The notes under the pieces are model-generated. The model ran no database searches, was not told where the DNA came from, and worked only from the letters and a program-made list of their open reading frames with translations. Made by a program: the position numbers and the translations under genes. This document shows, in pieces, positions 21,293-30,769 of a stretch of DNA of 64,000 bases (its first letter is position 1; each line of letters starts with the position of its first letter). The DNA lies in assembly GCA_033558025.1 (NCBI GenBank), contig JAUCEF010000011.1:186001-250000 (forward strand), in the 5' to 3' direction. Source of the DNA: Phytophthora sp. 'mugwort' (taxonomy: Eukaryota; Oomycota; Peronosporomycetes; Peronosporales; Peronosporaceae).

Positions 21293-24200
21293 TCAATTGC
21301 TGGCTTCTTCTGTTGGCACCGCAAAGTACATGTCCTGCATCGTAAACTGTAGCGACCCCAACCCGCCGGTAGAGCTGCCTTCTTCGATGGCGTCGACCGC
21401 GGTTTCGGAAGCCGACGGTGGTGTGAGCACTCGACGGTTCCTTCCTTTCTTCTTCTTGCCCTTCTGAGTCAACCCAGGGCCGTTCACGCCGTTGGCATGA
21501 GCAGGTGAGTTCTGATCCATCGCTCTAAAGCAAATCGTGTTCTTCACCTCAGGCATCGGCTTCGGCGGCGTTTCAGACAGCGAAGACGACATCGCCATAT
21601 TGATACTCGCTGCCAAATCTAGCGGTGGGGGCACCTCTGGTGTAGCGGGACGACCTTCATCGTGACCCTCAAATACAGGAGAACCGCCAATCCCAAAGTA
21701 CGAATCCATCTCCATCACAAACAGTTGCTCATCGCCGTTAGCGTACCCCTCGGGGGCCATCGCCATAGTGCTTGCACTGAGATCTTGACTCGGGCTTGGG
21801 CCCTTGCGCTTGACCTCAAGAATTTGACCTTCTGGATGATCTTCGTCTATCGCTTTGAATGTCACCTTTGGATGCGCCCAAAGCGGCAAAGATCGTTGAG
21901 CAAACGTTCTTAACTCACTTTTGGCACTTGCATCTCCACCGGAGCTGCTACTGCTCTTGCCCGTATACCCTTCACTAGTACATGATAGAGACTCCGACTT
22001 TCGTCGGCTCCATGCAAGCATTTCCCACGATCTAAGCTCTGTCACACTCGCTTCAAAGCCAAATGATGACAATGAAGACTTGGAGTTTTTCGTCTTCGAG
22101 TCGGACGTCGCACGAGCGTGATCGGCCTTGAGCTGGGAAAGCGCAGTCACGCGCATGTCATACAGCTTGAGAACGGAATCACAGCTTGTCAGCATCTTAA
22201 GCCCATCAGGTGCAAAGAGACAACACAAACGCTGACGCAGTCGGCGACGACGGGAAGTCACATCCGTGTCATTTTCGAAGTGCTGATGGCCGAAGTCAAT
22301 GGCGGATGTAGCGAGTTGAGATAGCAGAGCCTGCGACGCGTCCAGTGCTGATTCCATAATAGTGCTGCTGCGCATGCTGGTCGTCGCAGGGGCGGGTGGG
22401 CTGTGGAATGCTGGACCAGGAGGAGAAGACGACGAACATGTTGATGACATAGACGAAGACGATGACGTTGATGACGAACGGATTGTACGCGCTTTGGAGG
22501 AAGCTGGGGGCGTCGACTTGTGGGGAGCCACAGATGACACAGTGGGGATCTTAAGCTCATGACGGATTCGAAGCACCTGGGTCTGCGTTCGCGTCTCAAG
22601 TGCACGGAAATCCGCATAAAAGTCGTTTACTTGACGTAGCGGGAAACCTGGCCCGAGACCGCCAGCGTCGGATTGGGCAGCGCTCTCAACAGTGTTAGCA
22701 TGGGTGTCTGCACTAATACGCGCTCCTTCAGGATGAAGCGCGTAGAGATGACTTGTACCGTGTGCTGACGTCACATTGATCCATTTGCCATCCTGACTGA
22801 AGGCGATGTCCTGGATACTCGCGTGGGTAATTCCACGCTGCAACTTGTACACGAGCTGGTAGTGAAGTGTTCCATGTCCGACGACTGCTGCACCGCCGGG
22901 TTTATTAACTACACTTTGCAAGGGCGGAGATAAGCGGTATACGTGGAGATTTTGCCCCTTTGTAGAGCTCGTAGCCAACAGAAGTCCCGAGAAATCCAAC
23001 GACAGGTTTACTAACGCAGTGGAATGACAAGGGAAGTTCGCCAGCACGCGCTTAGTAACCAGGTCGAGAACCACTACCCAGCCTGGATGTTTCTTTGACG
23101 CTGAAGTGGCTGCGTCATCGCTAGGTTGAGTCTTCTGATGTTGTTTACTTGAAGAGTCAATAAGGGACAAATTTCGTGACCGACCAGAATTGCGACGCCC
23201 AGACGGTGACGTCTGTGTGTGGTGGCTGTGTAGTCCATTTGACGGATTGCCGGGAGAGGACGACAAATACGGCGCAATGGTAGCGCGTCCGACCTCCGAC
23301 AAATAGTACAGCCCCGAAGCCACATTCTGCGCCACGTCGATAGCCGTGTAGGACGGCGAAGAGCTGTGAGACGCGTCACGAGCCTCGATAGCCATCCCTC
23401 CGTTCACAAGAGCTTCAATGGGAACGTCGTCGAAGTCCGAGTCACTGTCTCCTTGGCCCGACAAGGATTGCTCGCGATCGTTAGTTTGGCTTGCGTCAAC
23501 ACCCTGCGCGAATCCCGGGTAGGACAGCCAACGCGGACCAAGGGCCATAGCAGGAGAAGCCGTGATGATAGTTTGTAGCAGCTGAAAAGTTGCCAAGTCG
23601 TAGAGGAAGAGCTCTCGGGTTTCGCAAAGCACCGCCGCTGTCCTGGCGTTGGTCTGCACGTCTAGCACCAGCGAGGGCGAGGGCGGCAGTTTGTGCAGCA
23701 GTCGCTGCTCGGTCAGGGCCAGCACCGATATTTCCTCGTGTCCACCGTCGTCCTCCTCCTCCTCCCCATCCTGAGCTATGGCAGACACAAAGTCCTCGTC
23801 CTCCTTGTCGCTCGAGAGCAGCAAAGAGGTCCGTTCCGACACGAATAGAGCCCCCACCGATCCCACCGCTGCCGGAAGCTCGTAGAGGTGAAAGAAGCGT
23901 ACACCAGAGAGTCGTGCCGCATCCTTCTCAGGGTCAATCAGCAGCTAGAAATAAGCACAAACGGCATGTCGTTAGGGTGAGAAGCGTTGCGACGGCATTC
24001 CGCGCCCGATCGCGGCGGAATAAGCTGCGTTCAAGGATAGAATTGCTTACCTGCACGGGCGAGCAGCCCTCGCGCGCAGCACTGAAGCCATCGAGGCGGT
24101 AGAGGCGCCATTCGGAACGCGTGCACAACAACAGGAACGAGCGGCCGCACACGCGCTGCATGGCGCAGAACGTCACCTCCAGAGAGCCCCCGGGGGAGGC

Positions 24201-24416
24201 CGTGGTCGCGCTGAATGCGCCGGCATCTGATGGAGAAGATGGAACAACCGACACGTCACTGGAGCCGCGCCGACGGGAGATACGCGCGCTGACGCGACGC
24301 GTCGAGCGGATGGGCGTCTTCATCTTAAGCAGATGCGCTACCGGTATTGGGCCTTCTAGTCGGAGAAGAACACCTTCAACCCCATTGTGAGACCCGATAG
24401 TGTACCGAGAGCGCAT
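21293..24416 (-). CDS. BCAS3: BCAS3-like WD40 protein (two exons)
   Basis: Gene on the reverse strand, exons 24416-24051 and 23944-21293, with a 106-bp intron (donor GTAAGC, acceptor TTTCTAG). The junction keeps frame (SPVQ|LLIDPEKDAARLSG) and gives 1005 aa. Exon 1 has propeller-like EWRLYRLDGF. Exon 2 has degenerate WD40/PROPPIN-like blades: LFLYDLATFQLLQT, WVVVLDLVTKRVLANF (near residue 410), LLLATSSTKGQNLHVYRL, and VYKLQRGITHASIQDIAFS (near 487). This order is that of BCAS3 and plant ATG18f/g/h-like proteins. BCAS3 acts with PHAF1 at phagophore membranes and in cytoskeletal control. Acidic and Ser-rich low-complexity inserts separate the blades. The start (ATG 24416) is the first ATG in the exon-1 frame. 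It is divergent from the LAMTOR5-like gene. Homology is recognised by pattern, not by search. Confidence 0.72.
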
Positions 24417-24546
24417 ACTCAGACAAAGTGAAAAGGATTTGACATTAGGTTTCACAGGTATCGTAGAATCTTCTCAGGTGAAAGCCGGTGCATGTCACTA
24501 ACGAGCGGGAGTTTAAAATCCGCATCGAATCAAGATAAGCGGCGAG
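24417..24546. promoter_or_regulatory. Shared divergent promoter region
   Basis: Only 130 bp separate the start codons of the BCAS3-like gene (reverse) and the LAMTOR5-like gene (forward), so promoters and both 5' UTRs must overlap. No clear CTCATT-type initiator or TATA box is evident. CTTCTCAGGTGAAAGCC and CATGTCACTAACGAG are the only candidates. Confidence 0.45.
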
Positions 24547-24852
24547 ATGCTGGGGCTGGTGCTGAACGACGGGCACGGGCTACTGCTGAAGGCGGAGGGC
24601 GACCTCACGTACACGACGCGTGACCAGAAGAACGGGTTCTTCACGTGCATCGCCGAGAAGGCCATCGACCTGGGCCAGTTCGCGGAGGGAGACGACGATG
24701 ACGACGCGGCCGAGCCAGACGAGGACCAGCCGCTGCCCACTGTGTGCCTGGAGACGAGCAAGCGCTCGCTGCTGATCGCCAAGTTCGAGACGGGTGGCCG
24801 GGAACGTACGCTCGTGGTGTCCAAGTCCCGGATCCAGGCGGACGTCGAGTGA
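24547..24852 (+). CDS. LAMTOR5: LAMTOR5 (HBXIP)-like Ragulator subunit
   Basis: Small 101-aa single-exon protein with a roadblock-like layout: strand GLVLNDGHGLLLKAEGDL, helix (CIAEKAIDLGQF, residues 34-45), an acidic insert (GDDDDDAAEPDEDQ), then LPTVCLETSKRSLLIAKFE and RTLVVSKS. The VCLE...LLI.K pattern and the order of strands match LAMTOR5/HBXIP, which is 91 aa in human. That protein is part of the Ragulator scaffold tethering Rag GTPases and mTORC1 to the lysosome. The N-terminal extension of the human protein is absent. The start is the first ATG, and the upstream frame is short. It converges on the NET/zinc-finger gene with 130 bp between stops. A different roadblock-fold protein is possible. 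Confidence 0.62.
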   Translation: MLGLVLNDGHGLLLKAEGDLTYTTRDQKNGFFTCIAEKAIDLGQFAEGDDDDDAAEPDEDQPLPTVCLETSKRSLLIAKFETGGRERTLVVSKSRIQADVE

Positions 24853-24982
24853 AGAGGAAGTTAATTGTACGCAGTACACTCAAACGAGGATGTGTTGTGC
24901 TTATTTACCAAGGGCTGCTGCGCTTACTGCTGCTGCTGGCCATATACCTATGCGGTAGTTCATTCTCTTCTTGCTCCACTGG

Positions 24983-26422
24983 CTAATTGTCGCTCTCGAC
25001 CGAGTGCTCGTTCTCACTCCGCTCCTCCTTCTCGTGCGTCTTCTTGTGTCGAGCAAAATTTGAGACCTGTGTAAACTTCTTCTGGCAGCCTTCGTACGGA
25101 CACACGTAGGGCTGAAACCCCGCATGCATCCAAATGTGTTCCTTGAGCGACACAGAGTGCGCGAAGCTCTTGCCGCACCCGTCGTAGTGGCATGTGTACG
25201 GCTTGATGCCGGCGTGTGTACGCTCATGCGCGCGCAGGTTCGAGCTGTGTGCGTATCGCTTCGAGCAGCCTGCGTACGAACATTTGAGTGGCTTCTCGCC
25301 TGTGTGTGTTCGAATGTGGTTCTGCAGCTCAGACCGTCCGCGGAACTGCTTGCTGCACGTCGGACACTCATGCTTCTTACTAGGCTTTACGCGTGATTTC
25401 GTCACCTTTGGCTTGGAGTACATCTCGACTTGCTCCAGGAACTTGTTCTGATTCTCGTTGCTAGTGATGACCGACATCTTGGACGTGTTCAAGGCCAATG
25501 TGTTGGTTGAATGGCGCGCATTGCTGCTGGAGGTAGAACTAGCAGCAGCCGCATTCGTGGCCGTCAGGACGGTGCCTCCCTGGCGGTCGTCATCTGCAGC
25601 GAGATTGATACCCGTTTGGTTGAGAGATTTAATGTATCCGTCCAGCTCAATCATTGAATCCTTGACATAGTCGCTGATGGCCCACACGGTGTTCTCGTTC
25701 ATCTGACCCAGATCAAAAGCGTAGCCATCGTCGTCGATCTGACGGACCGTGTCCGGTTGATACTTGCTGATCACGTCCATGAGTCCGCGCAGATACTGGC
25801 TGGGCAGCATCGTGATCTTCTGTACGAGCCGCTGCTTGTCGTAGAAACTCATGGGCTTGACGTTTTCCGGGTACATGTAGTCGCCCGTGGTGGGGTCCAT
25901 GTACTTGGTGTTGCCTCCGGATCCCTCTGCAAGCGACGGCACCACAGTTGTGATAGACGCCGCAGAAGCAGACCCCTGGCCTTCGTTGTCGGTGGTTGCC
26001 TCGGCACTATCTGCCGCTGCGATCTCGGTGCGTGTAGCAGTTGTGCTTGACACTCCAATACCCGACATACCCACGGACGACGGCAGCAGCGAGCTGATGG
26101 AGAACTGACTCGACGTGCGCTTCTCCAGCACCGCGTTCATGGACGGAATGGGGCCCAATCCGCCGAAGCTGTCAACGTCGCCCAGCATCCAGGACGGGTC
26201 CTTCTGCAAACTCAGCGCCACGTTCGGGTAGCTGCCGGTCACATTCTTCTGGCTACTTTCACCCGAGGCGTCCAGCACGCCGTCCTTCGAGTCACTCTCG
26301 GTCGCGACGACGGACGTGCCTTCTTCTTTGAGTTTCTGGCGTTTTGCAGGTGGTAGCGAGCTTTCACTGATGACGCTTGTCGATGTAGTGACCGCGGAGG
26401 TGGCGGCGACGGCGCTACTCAT
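24983..26422 (-). CDS. NET-domain protein with four C2H2 zinc fingers
   Basis: Single-exon 479-aa protein starting at ATG 26422. A probable nuclear localisation signal is PPAKRQKLKEE (residues 24-34). A NET (extra-terminal) domain lies about 189-262: MSFYDKQRLVQKITMLPSQY, then the acidic VRQIDDDGYAFDL patch and WAISDYV. This fold is known from BET bromodomain proteins, where it binds chromatin regulators. Four tandem C2H2 fingers follow: Cys353/356-His369/373, Cys381/386-His399/403, Cys411/416-His429/433 and Cys441/446-His459/463. TGEKP-type linkers suggest DNA binding. The rest is Ser/Thr/Ala-rich and disordered. The likely role is a nuclear DNA-binding adaptor that recruits chromatin factors. 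The function is inferred from domains only. No bromodomain is present. Confidence 0.85.
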   Translation of the reverse strand: MSSAVAATSAVTTSTSVISESSLPPAKRQKLKEEGTSVVATESDSKDGVLDASGESSQKNVTGSYPNVALSLQKDPSWMLGDVDSFGGLGPIPSMNAVLEKRTSSQFSISSLLPSSVGMSGIGVSSTTATRTEIAAADSAEATTDNEGQGSASAASITTVVPSLAEGSGGNTKYMDPTTGDYMYPENVKPMSFYDKQRLVQKITMLPSQYLRGLMDVISKYQPDTVRQIDDDGYAFDLGQMNENTVWAISDYVKDSMIELDGYIKSLNQTGINLAADDDRQGGTVLTATNAAAASSTSSSNARHSTNTLALNTSKMSVITSNENQNKFLEQVEMYSKPKVTKSRVKPSKKHECPTCSKQFRGRSELQNHIRTHTGEKPLKCSYAGCSKRYAHSSNLRAHERTHAGIKPYTCHYDGCGKSFAHSVSLKEHIWMHAGFQPYVCPYEGCQKKFTQVSNFARHKKTHEKEERSENEHSVESDN

Positions 26423-27443
26423 GGTTCTGGAGGCGTTTGATTGAATCGTTTGGGTAGGTTTCTTTGTCGGGTGATTCTAGATCTTGGAGGATAATTATTA
26501 AGCTCAGACGGTTCTTCTCGTTGACAGGATCAAGATGAGAGCACTCGCAGTCGTCCTACAGAGGGATAAGTTGGAAGCGAGCACCGTAAGTCGCGATCGC
26601 ACTAATTAAAAATGATGCATACAAACATTCGCCCCCCTTCAAAGTCCTTCACTCTCCACCCAAGAGAAAGCCTGTGATAGCTTATAGCTTGATACAGTTT
26701 TTGGGGTCGGGGGTCATGGCGGAGAACTTGACAGTGTCAGCATCGCTTAAAGCGCCAGAGATGCTGGGGAGGAAAGCCAACGTGAAGTAGATTGCTTTAG
26801 ACTCATTACACAAGAAGGAAGGCATTGTACCGGCAAATCACTAGTTTTGCATTTGCATTCATTGTCTACTAGCTGAGAGATGCAATCACTGGGCATCATC
26901 GGAGCTATCGACGTTCACCCCTCTGCAACGGTATATTTGGCCAATGAATGCGTTCCAAAATATGCACTGGCTGAGTGATGGTCTGTTGAAGGGGGTTCAC
27001 TCTTGAGTCCCTTTCGCTTTGTTCCGCGTCCATGCCACATTGACGAAGTTTGACGCTCGTATCTGGGGACCACACTAGAGGTTGGTCTGCGTCGGTATAA
27101 TAGCTATAAAAACACAATGTGCACGTATCAAATCGTCAAGTGGCTGACTCAGTATTGCCAAGAAGCGGTAAGTCAATTTATCGTAACAGTACAGTACATT
27201 TCTACTTTTTGAAGCTTCTGAGTGCCATCACGCGAGCCTTCCACAAGTATACAAGCTGGCGTTGTGTAGCTATCGTGCATGGCGATGAAGTGGTGAAAAT
27301 CACAATGCTGTTGGCGATGCCGCAGCTCAGCAATATACTAGGCCAGTTTTAAACTGCAACAGCTGAGCCTGTGCCCTCGACCGTTTCGGAATTGTCCTGG
27401 CCTATTCGCAGTGTGACGGCCTGGAGTTGGCTATTATCTGACG
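26423..27443. other. Intergenic region, no gene recognised
   Basis: About 1 kb between the divergent NET/zinc-finger gene and the tail-anchored protein gene. It should contain both promoters. Short frames at 26905-27117 and 27119-27352 show no domain. Confidence 0.4.
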
Positions 27444-27758
27444 ATGGACGAGATCTCATCGCCCGAATACGCGATCCAACTTGTCGCGACAGCTAATGAA
27501 AAGCTCAAGCGACCAAGTGGCGAGTTCAAGCCGCTGACGAGTGGGCAGCTCCTGCTCAAAACACGCCACAAAGCTGACGATCTGCAGCAGCGCGGGCTGC
27601 TAGACGGCACAGATGATGATGACCAAGACGAACACGAAGCGAACGAGGACCCGGACCGCGAGTGTTTCTTGTCCAAGGTCCTAGCGGTCAGCATGACGCT
27701 GCTGGTGTGCGGCTTCATCTATTTTGTGGTAATCCAGCGCTGCCTGCTCAAGAGTTGA
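27444..27758 (+). CDS. Small tail-anchored membrane protein (unknown)
   Basis: Single-exon 104-aa protein starting ATG at 27444. The N-terminal about 50 residues are amphipathic (IQLVATANEKLKR, LKTRHKADDLQQR), then an acidic spacer DGTDDDDQDEHEANEDPD (residues 55-71). A single hydrophobic segment at about 77-97 (VLAVSMTLLVCGFIYFVVIQ) is followed by only seven residues. No signal peptide. This is the layout of a tail-anchored protein inserted into ER, mitochondrial outer or other membranes, with a cytosolic N-terminus. I do not recognise a family. Coding status is supported by the neat TM and acidic organisation. Confidence 0.6.
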   Translation: MDEISSPEYAIQLVATANEKLKRPSGEFKPLTSGQLLLKTRHKADDLQQRGLLDGTDDDDQDEHEANEDPDRECFLSKVLAVSMTLLVCGFIYFVVIQRCLLKS

Positions 27759-28330
27759 GCGACCGGCTGCTTCTGATACGCTCGGTTTTTGCATTGCAAC
27801 TACATTTCAGCTGACGGGGGCATGCCCACGAGCTCCCTGCCAACAACTTCATTTAATAATCATTAGGCGACCTCCTGGAAACCTTCTGCCAACACGCATT
27901 GCAGCTGTTGACTTGAAGTGGCTCTCCTTCGCTCCGTTGTTTGTCGTCGGGTGCCCACGGTCATCTGGCGCTGGCGTCTCGGTTCATCGTAAACCGAGAC
28001 GTGAACTTTACGCTCCCCTTTCGTATCGCCGGCGCGCCGCATGTTATGGAGAAGAAGAGACCGACGTGAGACCGAGCAGGCTGGCGAAACGAAGACTCAC
28101 CTCACTTCCCATTGCACGTCCCATTAATCAAGCCGCTACAGCTCCGTCGTTTCGCTAGGCCACGATATCGCGTCTATCTTTAAGCCAGACAAGTCCAGTG
28201 CAACCGCCCGCCGAGACGTTCGCGGCGACTTGCTCTTTTCCAACCCATTTCGAGTCGCCATTTGCGCGCGCAGTCGCCAATTCGCCTCGTATTTGCCGGC
28301 ACTCGACTGAAGACACCGCCGCCCGTCTCG
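27759..28330. other. Intergenic region upstream of PH-domain gene
   Basis: 570 bp. The frame that covers 28262-28330 upstream of the PH gene has no ATG and is likely 5' UTR. No separate gene seen. Confidence 0.4.
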
Positions 28331-29059
28331 ATGACCCGCCAGGGCTACCTCATCCTGCACGACAAGCGCAGTCGTCCGACGGTGCGCTACCTGTCGCTCG
28401 AGGATGGGTTCCTGCGCCAGTACGCGTCGGCCGACTGTGCCAAGTGCCTGGGCGAGGTGCGGCTATCGGGCTGCAAGATCGCTGTCAAGGCGCAGAAGCG
28501 CACCGATGGCGTGCCCAACAGCTTCTACCTCGAGACCCGCAAAGTGTTTGTCAAGGACCGGTCCTACACGCTAGGCAACGTCGACCGCGTCGAGTTCAGC
28601 GCCTGCAGCGGCGAGGACCGGCAGGAATGGGGCAAGGCGCTTTTCTCGTGGCAGCGTTACTACTGGCGCGACCCTGAGGTCGCGTCACCCGAGAGTGACT
28701 CGGTCGCCAACGAGACCCGCCAGCAGCTTGAACAGATTATCGCCAAGCATTTTGTGCAAAAACCCTCATGCGGACACTCGATTTCATTCGCGGCAGCCAG
28801 GCAGCCCATCTCGTTCCTGCGACGCAACGCGCACTCGCTGCGGCGCTCACTGTCGCTCTCGACGACGTCCACGGTCGCCAACACGGCTAAGCCAGAGAGC
28901 GACACCGAGCCGACCGATTGTGTAAAGGACAAGGTGGCACTCGCCAATGTAGAATGTCCGGAGGCCGCCAAGAATTACAGCGTCTGCGAGGCGACGGCCG
29001 TCACGCCGCACTATTTCCCAGCGCACCTCGGCCGCGGTAACAACCAGGATGTATACTAG
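28331..29059 (+). CDS. PH-domain protein
   Basis: Single-exon 242-aa protein. The start is ATG 28331 (MTRQGYLILHD). The open frame extends 69 bp further upstream but without ATG. A pleckstrin-homology domain spans residues about 3-112: strand GYLILHDKRSRPTVRYLSLE, FLRQYAS, VRLSGCKIAV, FYLETRKVFVKDRSYTLG, and the C-terminal helix DRQEWGKALFSWQRYY with the conserved Trp (residue 100). The remaining 130 residues are Ser/Thr/Arg-rich and disordered, ending HYFPAHLGRGNNQDVY. PH domains bind phosphoinositides or proteins at membranes. No catalytic domain is attached, so this looks like a small membrane-recruited adaptor. Specificity cannot be read from the sequence. Confidence 0.75.
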   Translation: MTRQGYLILHDKRSRPTVRYLSLEDGFLRQYASADCAKCLGEVRLSGCKIAVKAQKRTDGVPNSFYLETRKVFVKDRSYTLGNVDRVEFSACSGEDRQEWGKALFSWQRYYWRDPEVASPESDSVANETRQQLEQIIAKHFVQKPSCGHSISFAAARQPISFLRRNAHSLRRSLSLSTTSTVANTAKPESDTEPTDCVKDKVALANVECPEAAKNYSVCEATAVTPHYFPAHLGRGNNQDVY

Positions 29060-30769
29060 ACGCTGCCGCCTAAGTATTATATGTCTCTACAGCCTAGAAC
29101 CATCGCACGCCGCAAACCAGCTAACACTATTCATCATAAATGCAGCGTCTTCGTTCAGTACAATATTACAAGTATGTAGGGTCCTCAGCTCGATTTGCAT
29201 CTCATTGCTGTAGATCAAACGAAACCGAGCGGTCCACAAGCACGAAGAGGTAACGTTACAGGAAAGTTTGAACGAATATCTCCAACTCGGGTTCCGGCAC
29301 CTGAGAGCGCTGGCAACCACACCAAATTCAAGGCTCAAGACTATTGTTAAGTGTCGGTCTCCTGACGAGGCAACCAAAAGAAGCATCACGCATAGCGGTG
29401 AGTAACGTACAACCCCGCCGGATCGGTCATCGACAACGGCGTTGCTAACCTGGCTCAGGAAATTCTAGACATCTTGTACACGGTACCGGTAGTTGAATAG
29501 ACAATCTATCCTCTCACTATACAACTAGATGTCCACCAAACGTTGTTGGAAAGGGGTTGTCCATAATGTGCAGAGCGCATCAAGAACTCGCCCCCCGCCC
29601 GTATGAAGAGCGTCTAGGGCATCTAGCGACACGGGTCTCCTAGAGTACCAGAATGCGAGTGTGATGAATCCGAAGAGCCATGCTCTCACGATCCATTAAC
29701 CAGAGTTGCCAGCGATGGAGCTTCTCAATCTGTAAAACCTGGTGATCAAGGAGTACAGTACAACATTTAGTACTCGAACATTTACAACATGAATGAGACT
29801 GCTTTGTTCATTTTTCACAATCGCAACACGAGAATCAAATTCCGTGTGGCCAACCAAGGACGTCAACGTGAAGTCGTTCGTCTTCGCGAAGTGGTCAAGA
29901 TTCAATACCCCATCCCCTTGATAGTGCCCCATGTAAGCTACATGTAAACGTAGTGCCCCACGGGGCAGTATCGAAGGTTTTACAGTACAATATTAGACGT
30001 ATATATATAATATATTCATACATCTGCCCTTATAATCACCATCCTTACGACCTTACCCCAGCCTAGCCCACGAATAATAGCGAATCCTCCAGCGTACGGC
30101 CTTGCTAACCCTTCACATACTTCTTATCCCAGATCGAGGGGGATCTAATGACTTTTTAAGCTAAGAACGCTCATAGTAGAAACCAAGTGCGAAGCAAAAC
30201 CTTATCTGTAAATGTCTTTGAAGTCATACCCACCCGGGACACCACAGCCGATCGCAGGTCCCAGGTCCTCTCTTTAGCGACTTGTCCTAAACCCTGTCCA
30301 GCTTTAGGAAACGAAATCAAGGCAAAGATCGGGAGTTATTCGAAGATTAGCAAGAAAAGCGAGGGACGCCGAAAACTCGTCAAATGAGCTCACAGTAATG
30401 GGGCTTCGCCCAACAAGTATACCGTAAGTACATATTATTATCTAGTCGTCTTGTTCCGCGTACGGGTTGTTTCAGTCGATTCAGAAAACAGACACTGAAT
30501 GCAAAACTTACCTTTGCCCGGCTGTCTTTATCGAAAGGTTCTTGTCAGCACGAGGCGGGCAAAGAAGCGATCGGTTCCCTGAGAGCCCCGCCTCAGGCGA
30601 GATCCATGATGGCTCGTATCACTTGTACCGTAGCCATCACGACACCCAAGCATAGATGCCGGCGACTTGAATGCAACGTGGTCTAGTATCCTGCCTAAAT
30701 GCTTCGACTTGTTTGTCATGAAAATGCACATTTTATTGACTACAGCAATTACTCCCTTCATCTTCACTC
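29060..30769. other. Intergenic region, no convincing gene
   Basis: 1.7 kb with scattered short frames on both strands and AT-rich parts (ATATATATAATATATTC near 30000). One 78-residue reverse frame at 29696-29932 looks protein-like but has no known domain or start context. Confidence 0.4.

Noticed and set aside
29696..29932. 78-aa reverse-strand ORF that looks protein-like
   Set aside because: No domain, no promoter or intron signals; may be an old remnant but not supportable.
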